NCBI RefSeq assembly: GCF_051860665.1
Contig: NZ_JBHYDM010000012.1
Location: 62,001-126,000 of the forward strand
DNA length: 64,000 nt
Reading direction: 5' to 3'
From: Falsiroseomonas sp051860665
Lineage (GTDB): Bacteria > Pseudomonadota > Alphaproteobacteria > Acetobacterales > Acetobacteraceae
Shown here: positions 26,150-33,869 of the stretch, piece by piece
How the letters are laid out: each line of letters opens with the position of its first letter
How positions within the stretch are numbered: the first letter of the stretch is position 1
The notes under the pieces: model-generated
What the model was told of the DNA's origin: nothing
Database searches by the model: none
What the model saw: the letters and a program-made list of their open reading frames with translations, nothing else
Translations under genes and position numbers: made by a program

Positions 26150-27194
26150 TCTCTCGATCCGCATCGGCGGCGTCACGCTGAACAATCCGGTCATCATCGG
26201 CTCGGGCGATCATGTCATGACCGCCGGCGGCCTCGCCGCCGCGCGGGCCACCGGCGCCGGCGCGGTGGTGGCGAAATCCATCAACGAGAGCGAGGCGGCG
26301 AAGCGCCAGCTGGATGGCAGCGACCATGTGCTGCTCGACAGCCGCTGGCGCCCCCTGCCCTGGGATTTCGCCCCGCCCGCCGATGCCATGCTCTTCGGCC
26401 GCTCCGGCCTGCAGCAGGCGGCCAGCGCCGACTGGATCGCGGAAGTCGCGGCACAGGACCGGATCGCGGCGGAGACCGGGCAATACGTCATCGGCTCGAT
26501 CATCCTCGCAAATCTCGACGTCGCCTGCGACCTGGCGCGGCAGTACCAGGCGGCCGGCATCCGCATCCTGGAACTGAACATCGGCGCGCCGCATGGCGAC
26601 GAGGCGGTGCCCGGCGCCATCATCCAGGAACGCGCGGCGAGCCGGGTGCGGGAGATCACGGCGCGGCTGCGCGCCGCCATCACCATCCCGCTCTGGATCA
26701 AGCTGACCGGGCAGAGCGAGGATGTGGCGGGCCTCGCCGCCGCCGCGCGGGACGGTGGCGCGGATGCCGTCATCGTCATGGGCCGCTTCATGGCGCTGGT
26801 GCCGGATGTGGAGACGCGCGCGCCGATGCTCGGCACGGCGGGCGCCATCGGCGGGCCCTGGTCGCTCGCGCTGACCTGCCGCTGGCTGGCGCAGGCGCGC
26901 AAGAAGCTCGGCCCGGATTTCCCGTTGCTCGGCACCAATGGCGCGCGGGATGGGCTGGACGTGGTGCGCTTCCTGCTGGCCGGCGCGCGGGCGGTGGAGA
27001 TGACCAGCGCGGTGATGGCGGGCGGTTTTGCGGTCGCGCGGGATGCGGTCTCCGAGATCGCGCTGTATCTCGCCCGCACCGGCGGCCGCGTGGAGGACCT
27101 CATCGGCCTCGCGGCGGAGCGGCAGCTGGGCTACGGCGTGCAGCCCGATCGCCCCGGCTATTGGCGCGACTTCGTGCCGCCCGAGGCGCGCTGA
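26142..27194 (+). CDS. Dihydroorotate dehydrogenase-fold (PyrD/PreA-like) flavoprotein
   Basis: 350-residue TIM-barrel FMN protein. SIRIGGVTLNNPVIIGSGD at the start and AVVAKSINESEAAKR match class 1 DHOD and the pyrimidine-binding domain of dihydropyrimidine dehydrogenase. GAIGGPWSLAL and LLGTNGARDGLDVVRFLLAGA form the phosphate-binding end of the barrel. The catalytic-base motif NxxCP is NIGAP here (Asn146, Ala149), so the usual Cys is replaced by Ala. No ferredoxin-type Fe-S domain is attached. Function is probably altered from pyrimidine oxidation or reduction. The 3' end overlaps the convergent IclR gene by 37 bases. Confidence 0.82.
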   Translation: MPDLSIRIGGVTLNNPVIIGSGDHVMTAGGLAAARATGAGAVVAKSINESEAAKRQLDGSDHVLLDSRWRPLPWDFAPPADAMLFGRSGLQQAASADWIAEVAAQDRIAAETGQYVIGSIILANLDVACDLARQYQAAGIRILELNIGAPHGDEAVPGAIIQERAASRVREITARLRAAITIPLWIKLTGQSEDVAGLAAAARDGGADAVIVMGRFMALVPDVETRAPMLGTAGAIGGPWSLALTCRWLAQARKKLGPDFPLLGTNGARDGLDVVRFLLAGARAVEMTSAVMAGGFAVARDAVSEIALYLARTGGRVEDLIGLAAERQLGYGVQPDRPGYWRDFVPPEAR

Positions 27195-27997
27195 GGTTCC
27201 GCGCCCAGCCGCGCGCTGATCTCGCCGGCGGCCTCCTGCAGCGCCGCCAGCATCGCCGCATCCGGCGGGTCCTGCACGAATTGCACGGACCCCACCAGGC
27301 CAAGCGAGCCCACCAGCACCTGGCCGGCCGCGAAGATCGGCGCGGCGAGCACATTGATGCCCAGCAGCGCCTCCTGCGGCGCCGTCTCCCAGCCGCGCGC
27401 GCGCACCGCCTCCAGCCGCGCCTGCAGTTTCGCGGGGTCGGTCAGGGAATGCGGCGTCAGCTTCTCCAGCGGGCCGGCCAGGCTGCGGGCGCGGGCCTCG
27501 GCGGGGCCGAAGGCCAGCATGATTCGCCCCTGCGCGGAGCAATGCGCCGGCGGGCGGTTGCCGGGCTGCACGCTGATCAGCACCTTGTTCGGCGCCTCCA
27601 GCGCATGGACCACCAGCGGGTCGCCGCCGGTCGGCACCGCCAGCAGCACGGATTGCCCGACCGCGTCGCGCAGCCGGTGCATGGCGGGTTCCGCCACGCG
27701 CTTCAGGTCGAATTGCTCGCCGGCTGCCTGGCCGATCTGGAACATGCGCCAGGTCAGGTGGTAGCGCTCCGTCGTCTCCTCCTGCGCCACCAGCCCGGCG
27801 AGGCGCAGCGTGACGAGGTGGCGATGCACGCGGCCCTTCGGCTCGCCCAGGTGGCGGGCCAGGTCGGAGACGCGCAGCGGCCCGCCGGCCAGCGCCATCG
27901 CCTCCAGCACCCGCACCGCCATCAGCACGGAACGGACGGCGGTGGTGCCCTCTTCCGTCGCATCCTCCCCGGATGTCGCTTTTGTTTGGCTTGTCAT
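27158..27997 (-). CDS. IclR-family transcriptional regulator
   Basis: 279 residues. The N-terminal winged helix-turn-helix (about 25-90) reads VRVLEAMALAGGPLRVSDLARHLGEPKGRVHRHLVTL. The C-terminal effector domain contains GQSVLLAVPTGG and PPAHCSAQGRIMLAF, the latter carrying the conserved C-x-x-x-G(K/R) ligand pocket. ATG 27997 is favoured over an in-frame start seven codons upstream. It is convergent with the hydantoinase operon and divergent, over 53 bases, from the agmatinase-like gene. Either could be its target; IclR proteins frequently control a divergent catabolic gene. Confidence 0.92.
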   Translation of the reverse strand: MTSQTKATSGEDATEEGTTAVRSVLMAVRVLEAMALAGGPLRVSDLARHLGEPKGRVHRHLVTLRLAGLVAQEETTERYHLTWRMFQIGQAAGEQFDLKRVAEPAMHRLRDAVGQSVLLAVPTGGDPLVVHALEAPNKVLISVQPGNRPPAHCSAQGRIMLAFGPAEARARSLAGPLEKLTPHSLTDPAKLQARLEAVRARGWETAPQEALLGINVLAAPIFAAGQVLVGSLGLVGSVQFVQDPPDAAMLAALQEAAGEISARLGAEPQRASGGTKSRQ

Positions 27998-28050
27998 TCC
28001 GGCCAGCCTGCGGCCCAAGGGGGGCGCTGTCCATCCCCGGAGGAATCGCC

Positions 28051-28935
28051 ATGGCCGGAACGCCCACCTATGCCACCCCGCCCGGCTTCCTGGGCGTCAC
28101 GCGACAGGATGCGACAGGCGGGATCGGCATCGCCGGCATCCCGATGGATATCGGCACCACCAACCGCGCCGGCACGCGGGACGGGCCGCGGGCGATCCGG
28201 CAGGCCTCCCGCATGCTGGTGGATGGGGCGCATCCCGGCAGCTGGGTGGACCCCGCCAGGCTGCCGCTGGCCGATCTCGGCGATTTCGAACTGGCGCTGG
28301 GCGATATCCAGGGCAGCCTGGTGCTGATCGAGCAGCAGGCGGCGGGCCTCGACCATCTGGTGGCGCTGGGCGGCGAGCATGGCGTGACCCTGCCGCTGCT
28401 GCGGGCGCTGCGGAAGCGGCTGGGCGCGCCGCTCGGGCTGCTGGTCTTCGATGCGCATGTCGACACCTGGGCGGATAACTTCGGCCAGGCCTATGCGCAT
28501 GGTTCCGTCTTCTACCACGCGATCAATGAGGGTCTGGTGGACCCGCGCCGGATGATCCAGCTCGGCATCCGGTCCCCGGTACAGCGCGAGGTCTGGGACT
28601 GGACGCTGGCGCAGGGCGTCACCGTGGTGACCGCGCAGGCCTTCCACGAGGGCGGGCCGCAGGCGGTCGCCGAGCAGGCGCGCCAGGTGCTGGGCACGGC
28701 GCCCGCCTACCTCTCCTTCGACATCGATGCGCTGGACCCCGCCTTCGCCCCCGGCACCGGCACGCCGGAGATCGGCGGCCTGGCCAGCTGGCAGGCCCAG
28801 GCGGTGCTGCGGCGCCTCGGTGGCGTGGATTTCCGGGGCATGGACGTGGTGGAGGTGGCGCCCGCCTATGACCATGGCGAGATCACCGCGCTGGCCGCGG
28901 CGAGCGTGGTCTGGGAGTATCTGTGCCGCGCGTGA
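28051..28935 (+). CDS. Ureohydrolase (agmatinase/arginase family)
   Basis: 294 residues, Mn-dependent ureohydrolase. Metal motifs are LGGEHGV at about 107-111 (usually GGDHS), FDAHVDTW with Asp134/His136/Asp138, and SFDIDALDPAFAPGTGTPE with Asp224/Asp226. All six ligand positions appear filled. It would release urea from agmatine or another guanidino compound; agmatinase would give putrescine for the homospermidine genes that follow. Because the first motif is unusual (GGEHG) and an IclR gene is divergent, guanidinobutyrase or a related activity cannot be excluded. A GGAGG site precedes ATG 28051. Confidence 0.85.
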   Translation: MAGTPTYATPPGFLGVTRQDATGGIGIAGIPMDIGTTNRAGTRDGPRAIRQASRMLVDGAHPGSWVDPARLPLADLGDFELALGDIQGSLVLIEQQAAGLDHLVALGGEHGVTLPLLRALRKRLGAPLGLLVFDAHVDTWADNFGQAYAHGSVFYHAINEGLVDPRRMIQLGIRSPVQREVWDWTLAQGVTVVTAQAFHEGGPQAVAEQARQVLGTAPAYLSFDIDALDPAFAPGTGTPEIGGLASWQAQAVLRRLGGVDFRGMDVVEVAPAYDHGEITALAAASVVWEYLCRA

Positions 28936-29499
28936 CTGAAAGCCTTCCGGCCAATTATGACAGTCACCGGCTTTCCCACCTGACATTTTTCAGAACGGCC
29001 AGAAAAAAACCTTGCATCCCGAGGACGCCGCCGCTATTTATCCGGCCGTGATGAGGCGCCGTTGCCTCGCCACGAAGACCCGACGCCATCGCACGTGCCG
29101 CGAGCCCCCGTCTTTCCGGGGCACAGCAACGACGGGACGCGTCCTTTGTTCAGCCGGCCCGGAAGGGCCGGAAGGTTCGAGGGAACCGCCTGTGTCGCCT
29201 GATCGCCGCCGCGCGAAGCCGGGATCTCCCCGCGTCTTTCCGCGTGACCGCGCCCGAAGCGCCGCATTCCGCACGTCCAGGCCCGAGGGTCTGAAGCGCC
29301 GGATCGCGCCGCTTCCGCCGCCCGCGTCCCGTTCCCCACCGCTGAGGTGGCGGGCGTGCCGTGCGCGGTGAACCAAGGGCGCGCGCCGATCATGCCCGGG
29401 TTCCCTCCTTCCCGCCGCCGCGCCCCCTTCACGGGATGAGCGCGGCGGCGGGCCAAATGCCCGTGCAGTCGCGCACACTCCGGCCTCAGGGAGCCTGCC
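28936..29499 (+). promoter_or_regulatory. ~560-base structured leader upstream of ornithine decarboxylase (candidate speF-type RNA)
   Basis: No convincing protein gene fills this gap. The plus strand is full of compact stems: GAGGC/GCCTC (29053-29068), CCCCG-TCTTTC-CGGGG (29106-29121), CCGGCCC-GGAA-GGGCCGG, a perfect 7-bp stem with a GNRA loop (29154-29171), GGTTC-GAGG-GAACC (29174-29187), CGCG-TCTTTC-CGCG (29231-29244) and CCACC-GCTGA-GGTGG (29336-29350). A long 5' leader with an RNA motif named speF is known upstream of alphaproteobacterial ornithine decarboxylase genes, and position and length fit; no alignment was possible. A short Arg-rich frame (ATG 29051, RRRCLATKTRRHR) lies over the first stem. 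A -35-like CTGACA occurs at 28980. Confidence 0.55.
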
Positions 29500-30720
29500 A
29501 TGACCGTCCTTCGCTTCCGCGGCGCCACCGCACCGCTCCGCCGCCCCGCCACCCCTGCCCTGCCGCGCGATGTGGCCGGCGTGGTCGCGGCGCTGCGGCC
29601 GGAGGACCCCCTGCACTGCCTGCGGCCGGCGACCATCAGCGCGGCCGGCGCCACCTTCGCGGCGGCTTTCCCGGGCACCACCATGTATGCGGTGAAGTGC
29701 AACCCGGACCCCACGGTGCTGCGCGCCCTCTGGGCCGGTGGCCTGCGGCACTTCGACTGCGCCTCCGCCGGCGAAGTGCGCCTGGTGCGCAGCCTGTTCC
29801 CGGACGCGGTCATCCACTTCATGCATCCGGTGAAGGCCCGCGGCGCCATCCGTGAGGCTTTCGGCCAGCATGGCGTCCGCGACTTCGTCCTGGATTCCGC
29901 GGCGGAACTGACAAAGATCCTGGAGGAGACGGGGGGTGAGGGGCTGAACCTCATCATCCGCCTCGGCCTGCCGAAGGGCAGCGCGGTCTATGACCTTTCC
30001 GGGAAATTCGGCGCGGAGCCGGCGGAGGCGGTGGCGCTGCTGCGCGCGGCACGCCCACATGCCGGCAAGCTCGGAGTGTCCTTCCATGTCGGCTCGCAAT
30101 GCCTGGAGCCCGCCGCCTATGCCCGCGCCATCGCGCTGGCGGCTTCCGTGATCCGGGAAGCCGGCGTGGCGGTGGAGGTTCTGGATGTCGGCGGCGGCTT
30201 CCCGGTGGCCTATCCGGATGTCGTGCCGCCGCCGCTCTCCGCCTTCATGGACAGCATCGCCACGGCCTTCGCCGAGGCGGCGCTGCCGGGGGTGGAGCTC
30301 TGGGCGGAGCCGGGCCGGGCACTGGTGGCGGGCGGGGCTTCCATCGTCGTGCAGGTGCAGGCGCGGCGGGACGGGATGCTGTTCATCAATGACGGCGTCT
30401 ATGGCGCGCTGTCCGATGCCGGCGTGCCGGGTTTTCGGTTCCCCGTGAAGCTGATCCGCCCCGGTTCGACCAGTGAGGCCGAGACGGTGCCCTTCAGCTT
30501 CTTCGGCCCTACCTGCGACACCGCGGACCGCATGGAAGGCCCCTTCCTGCTGCCGGCGGATGTGGCAGAAGGCGACTGGATCGAGATCGGCCAGCTCGGG
30601 GCCTATGGTGCCTGCCTGCGCACCGGCTTCAACGGCATGGACCGCGCCGGCGTGGTAGAGGTGGCGGACCTGCCGCTGCTCGAAACGCCGGGCTATGTGC
30701 AGGCCGTGCAAGCGGCCTGA
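29500..30720 (+). CDS. Ornithine decarboxylase (type III PLP decarboxylase)
   Basis: 406-residue alanine-racemase-fold PLP enzyme. The PLP lysine is Lys66 in YAVKCNPDP, followed by HFDCASAGEV. SFHVGSQC, LDVGGGFPVAYP and AEPGRALVA bind the cofactor phosphate and ring, and FFGPTCDTAD supplies the active-site Cys and Asp near residue 338 contributed across the dimer. It converts ornithine to putrescine (some alphaproteobacterial homologues also use lysine). It lies behind a long structured leader and 60 bases before homospermidine synthase, which consumes putrescine. Polyamine feedback on the leader is plausible. Confidence 0.92.
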   Translation: MTVLRFRGATAPLRRPATPALPRDVAGVVAALRPEDPLHCLRPATISAAGATFAAAFPGTTMYAVKCNPDPTVLRALWAGGLRHFDCASAGEVRLVRSLFPDAVIHFMHPVKARGAIREAFGQHGVRDFVLDSAAELTKILEETGGEGLNLIIRLGLPKGSAVYDLSGKFGAEPAEAVALLRAARPHAGKLGVSFHVGSQCLEPAAYARAIALAASVIREAGVAVEVLDVGGGFPVAYPDVVPPPLSAFMDSIATAFAEAALPGVELWAEPGRALVAGGASIVVQVQARRDGMLFINDGVYGALSDAGVPGFRFPVKLIRPGSTSEAETVPFSFFGPTCDTADRMEGPFLLPADVAEGDWIEIGQLGAYGACLRTGFNGMDRAGVVEVADLPLLETPGYVQAVQAA

Positions 30721-30725
30721 TGACC

Positions 30726-30748
30726 GGGGGGCGGCATCGCCGCCTCCC
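30726..30748 (+). terminator. GC-rich hairpin between ornithine decarboxylase and homospermidine synthase
   Basis: GGGGGGCGGC (30726-30735), loop ATC, then GCCGCCTCCC (30739-30748) form a 10-bp stem with one G-T pair, followed by ATTTG. The short T tract makes it a weak intrinsic terminator at best; it could also stabilise the upstream mRNA or attenuate read-through into the next gene. Confidence 0.45.
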
Positions 30749-30780
30749 ATTTGAAAAAACCTGAACGGAGTGCCTGGACG

Positions 30781-32199
30781 ATGAAGCATGCAGAATTTTC
30801 GGGCCGCCTGGTCATGCTGGGCTTCGGCTCGATCGGCCAGGGCGTGCTGCCCCTGATCCTGCGGCACATCGACATCCCGGCCGAGCGCATCACCATCGTC
30901 ACGGCCGAGACCCGTGGTGAGGAGGTGGCGGCCGAATACGGCATCCGCTTCATCCTGCAGGCCGCGACGCAGGAGAATTTTTCCGAACTGCTGTCGCCGC
31001 TGCTGGCGCCGGGCGACTTCCTGCTGAATCTCTCCGTCGACGTCTCCTCGGTCGAGCTGATGAAGCTGTGCCAGAAGCTGGACGTGCTCTATCTCGACAC
31101 CGTCGTGGAACCCTGGGCCGGCGGCTACACCGACCCGTCGCTGACGCCCTCGCAGCGGTCGAACTACGCGATGCGGGAGGCGGCGATCGCGCTGCGCCCG
31201 CAATTCCTGGGCGGGCCGACCAGCATCACGGCGCATGGCGCGAACCCCGGCCTGGTCAGCCATTTCGTCAAGCAGGCGCTGCTCGACATCGCGCGCGACA
31301 CGGGCGCGCCCATCGCCACGCCGCCACCGGCCAGCGATCGCACCGCCTGGGCGAAGATCGCCCACGATCTGGGCGTGAAGGTGATCCATATCGCGGAGCG
31401 TGACACGCAGGTGGCCGACCGCCCGAAGAAGCCGGGCGAATTCGTCAATACCTGGTCCGTCGACGGTTTCGTGGGCGAGGGTTGCCAGCCGGCGGAACTC
31501 GGCTGGGGCAGCCATGAGAAGGCGCTGCCGCCGGATGGCCATCGCCACGGCTTTGGCTGCGATGCCGCGATCTACCTGATGCGCCCCGGCGCCTCCACCC
31601 GCGTGCGCACATGGACGCCGCTGGAGGGGCCGATGCATGGCTTCCTCATCACCCACAACGAGAGCATCTCGCTGGCCGACTACTATACGCTGCGCGACGA
31701 CTCCGGCGCCGTGCTCTACCGCCCCACCGCGCACTACGCCTACCACCCCTGCGACGATGCGGTGCTCTCGGTCCATGAACTCGCCGGCAAGAACTGGGAA
31801 ATGCAGCCGGAGAAGCGGCTGATGACGGATGAGATCACGAAGGGCATGGATGAGCTCGGCGTGCTGCTGATGGGCCATGCCAAGGGCGCCTATTGGTACG
31901 GCTCCCGCCTGACCATCGAGGAAGCCCGCCGCGTCGCGCCGCACAACAACGCCACCTCGCTGCAGGTGACTGCGGCGGTGCTGGCCGGCGTGATCTGGGC
32001 CATCGAGAATCCGCGCCGGGGCGTGGTCGAATCGGATGAGATCGACCATGCCCGGGTGCTGGAAATCTGCGCGCCCTATCTCGGCGATGTGGTGGGCGAA
32101 TATTCCGACTGGACCCCGCTCGCCGGCCGAGGCGTGCTGTTTCCGGAGGAAGTGGATAGCCAGGATCCGTGGCAGTTCCGGAACTTTCGCGTCACCTGA
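30781..32199 (+). CDS. hss: Homospermidine synthase
   Basis: 472 residues, bacterial homospermidine synthase (saccharopine-dehydrogenase-like fold). The NAD-binding Rossmann motif is VMLGFGSIGQGVLPL at about 11-25. DTVVEPWAGGYTD, ITAHGANPGLVSHF and THNESISLADYYT are strongly conserved family segments. It joins two putrescines, or putrescine and spermidine, into sym-homospermidine with release of ammonia. Homospermidine is a typical alphaproteobacterial polyamine. ATG 30781 follows the hairpin by about 30 bases, with a CGGAG-like site upstream. It is supplied by the ornithine decarboxylase and possibly the agmatinase just upstream. Confidence 0.96.
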   Translation: MKHAEFSGRLVMLGFGSIGQGVLPLILRHIDIPAERITIVTAETRGEEVAAEYGIRFILQAATQENFSELLSPLLAPGDFLLNLSVDVSSVELMKLCQKLDVLYLDTVVEPWAGGYTDPSLTPSQRSNYAMREAAIALRPQFLGGPTSITAHGANPGLVSHFVKQALLDIARDTGAPIATPPPASDRTAWAKIAHDLGVKVIHIAERDTQVADRPKKPGEFVNTWSVDGFVGEGCQPAELGWGSHEKALPPDGHRHGFGCDAAIYLMRPGASTRVRTWTPLEGPMHGFLITHNESISLADYYTLRDDSGAVLYRPTAHYAYHPCDDAVLSVHELAGKNWEMQPEKRLMTDEITKGMDELGVLLMGHAKGAYWYGSRLTIEEARRVAPHNNATSLQVTAAVLAGVIWAIENPRRGVVESDEIDHARVLEICAPYLGDVVGEYSDWTPLAGRGVLFPEEVDSQDPWQFRNFRVT

Positions 32200-32255
32200 A
32201 TTGGCGCGGCCCCTTCATCGGCGGCATGATGCCCGCCGATGGAGGATCTTGCGGC

Positions 32256-33869
32256 ATGAAGCGGTTTCTTTTGGCGGGCGCGGCCTGCCTTGCCCTCGGC
32301 GGGGCGGCCCCGGACGAGGCCCAAGCGCAAACCTTGCGCATCGCCATGGCGGCGGAGCCCACTTCCGCCGATCCGCAGCAATATGCGGCGGCGCCCAACT
32401 CGACGCTCCACAACCACATCTTCGAATCCCTGGTGGAGGTGGATGCGCGGCTGAAGGCCGGCCCCGGCCTCGCCATCGGCTGGTCCCGCCGCGACGACCT
32501 CACCTGGGTCTTCGACCTCCGCCAGGGCGTGAAATTCCACAACGGCCAGGATTTCACCGCGGCCGATGTGGTGTTCTCGATGTGCCGCATCCTGAACAAC
32601 GAAAGCGAGCTGGCCGTCTCCTACTCCTCCACCGTGCGCCGCTTCACGCGGGTGGAGGCGGAGGGGCCGCATCGCGTGGTGATCGGCACGCGGGAGCCGG
32701 AGCCGCTGCTGCCGGCGGACCTCGCCAGCCTGCGCATCATCCCGGCCAGCCTGGTGCCGGCGCGGCCCATCGCCTTCAGCGTGGCGGATAATTGCGCCGG
32801 CGCCGGGCAGCCCTGGCCGACGCTCGCGCAGTTCAACGACGGCTCCGCCGCCATCGGCACCGGCCCCTTCCGGATGCGCACATTCGGCCGCAGTGGCGTG
32901 ACCGAACTCACCCGCTTCGACGGCTATTGGGGCGAGAAGCCGCATTGGCGCGAGGTGCGGCTGCAACCCGTCACCGCCGCCGGCCCGCGGCTGGCCGGCC
33001 TGCTCGCCGGCGATCATGACGTGGTGGAGGCGCCGGCCACCGGCGACCTGCCGCGCCTGCGCGCCAATGCCGCCATGCGCCTGGCCATCGCGCCCACAAC
33101 GCGGCTGATCTTCCTGCAGTTCGACCAGCGCGAGCCGGCGCCCTTCGTGAATGGCGGCACGCCGCCCAATCCGCTGCGGGATGCGCGGGTGCGCCAGGCG
33201 CTGTCGCTCGCCATCGACCGGAATGCCATCGCCAGCCGGGTGATGGACGGCCTCGCCGTGCCCGCCGCGCAATTCCTGCCGGAGGGCATGTTCGGCACTA
33301 TCCCCGGCCTGCCCGTGCTGCCCTACGACCCCACCCGCGCCCGCGCCCTGCTGGCGGAGGCCGGCTACGCCAACGGCTTCGCCCTGACGCTGCACGCCAC
33401 CAACAACCGCTACGTCAACGATGCGCGCGTCATCCAGGCGATCGGCCAGTACCTGACCCGGATCGGCGTGCGGGCGGAGGTGGATGCCATGCCATCGAAC
33501 GTCTTCTTCGGCCGCCGCGCGCGACGCGAATTCTCCGTCCCCATGGGCGGCTGGGCCGCGAGCGCGGAGGAGACGCTGCTGTTCTTCCGCACCTGGATGA
33601 CCACCACGGACCGGGACCGCGGCCTCGGCGGCAGCAACTACGGCAACTGGTCCAACGCCGCCTTCGACGCCGCCGCCGTCACCGCCGTGACCACCATGGA
33701 GGATGCCGAGCGCGGCCGGCTGCTGCGGGAGGCCAGCCGCATCGCGCTGGAGGAAGTGCCGATCCTGCCGATCCACTTCGAAAGCGCCGTCTGGGCCTTT
33801 CGCCGCGGCCTGACCTATGCCGGGCGGATGGACCAGCAGACCCTGGCCCAGGAGGTCCACCCCGAATGA
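32256..33869 (+). CDS. ABC transporter substrate-binding protein (SBP_bac_5, peptide/opine type)
   Basis: 537-residue periplasmic receptor. Signal peptide about residues 1-24 (MKRFLLAGAACLALGG ... AQAQ), then TLRIAMAAEPTSADPQQY. RQGVKFHNGQDFTAADVVFS is the family 5 signature, and GTGPFRMRTF and ARALLAEAGYANGF are also typical. GGAGG lies ten bases before ATG 32256. It is 56 bases downstream of homospermidine synthase and overlaps the next hydrolase gene (ATGA). No Dpp permease genes adjoin it, so it depends on another locus. Confidence 0.92.
   Translation: MKRFLLAGAACLALGGAAPDEAQAQTLRIAMAAEPTSADPQQYAAAPNSTLHNHIFESLVEVDARLKAGPGLAIGWSRRDDLTWVFDLRQGVKFHNGQDFTAADVVFSMCRILNNESELAVSYSSTVRRFTRVEAEGPHRVVIGTREPEPLLPADLASLRIIPASLVPARPIAFSVADNCAGAGQPWPTLAQFNDGSAAIGTGPFRMRTFGRSGVTELTRFDGYWGEKPHWREVRLQPVTAAGPRLAGLLAGDHDVVEAPATGDLPRLRANAAMRLAIAPTTRLIFLQFDQREPAPFVNGGTPPNPLRDARVRQALSLAIDRNAIASRVMDGLAVPAAQFLPEGMFGTIPGLPVLPYDPTRARALLAEAGYANGFALTLHATNNRYVNDARVIQAIGQYLTRIGVRAEVDAMPSNVFFGRRARREFSVPMGGWAASAEETLLFFRTWMTTTDRDRGLGGSNYGNWSNAAFDAAAVTAVTTMEDAERGRLLREASRIALEEVPILPIHFESAVWAFRRGLTYAGRMDQQTLAQEVHPE

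Noticed and set aside
28938..28975. Intrinsic terminator after the agmatinase-like gene (GAAAGCC/GGCTTTC)
   Set aside because: The two 7-base arms are separated by a 24-base loop and no T tract follows, so the structure is too weak to call.
29012..29371. A 119-codon protein gene in the ornithine decarboxylase leader
   Set aside because: No domain, Arg/Pro/Ser-rich as in any frame here, no ribosome site; only a short leader peptide at 29051 was kept as a speculative finding.
29038..32049. Minus-strand open frame of 1003 codons
   Set aside because: It is antisense to ornithine decarboxylase and homospermidine synthase, has no recognisable domain and no ribosome site.
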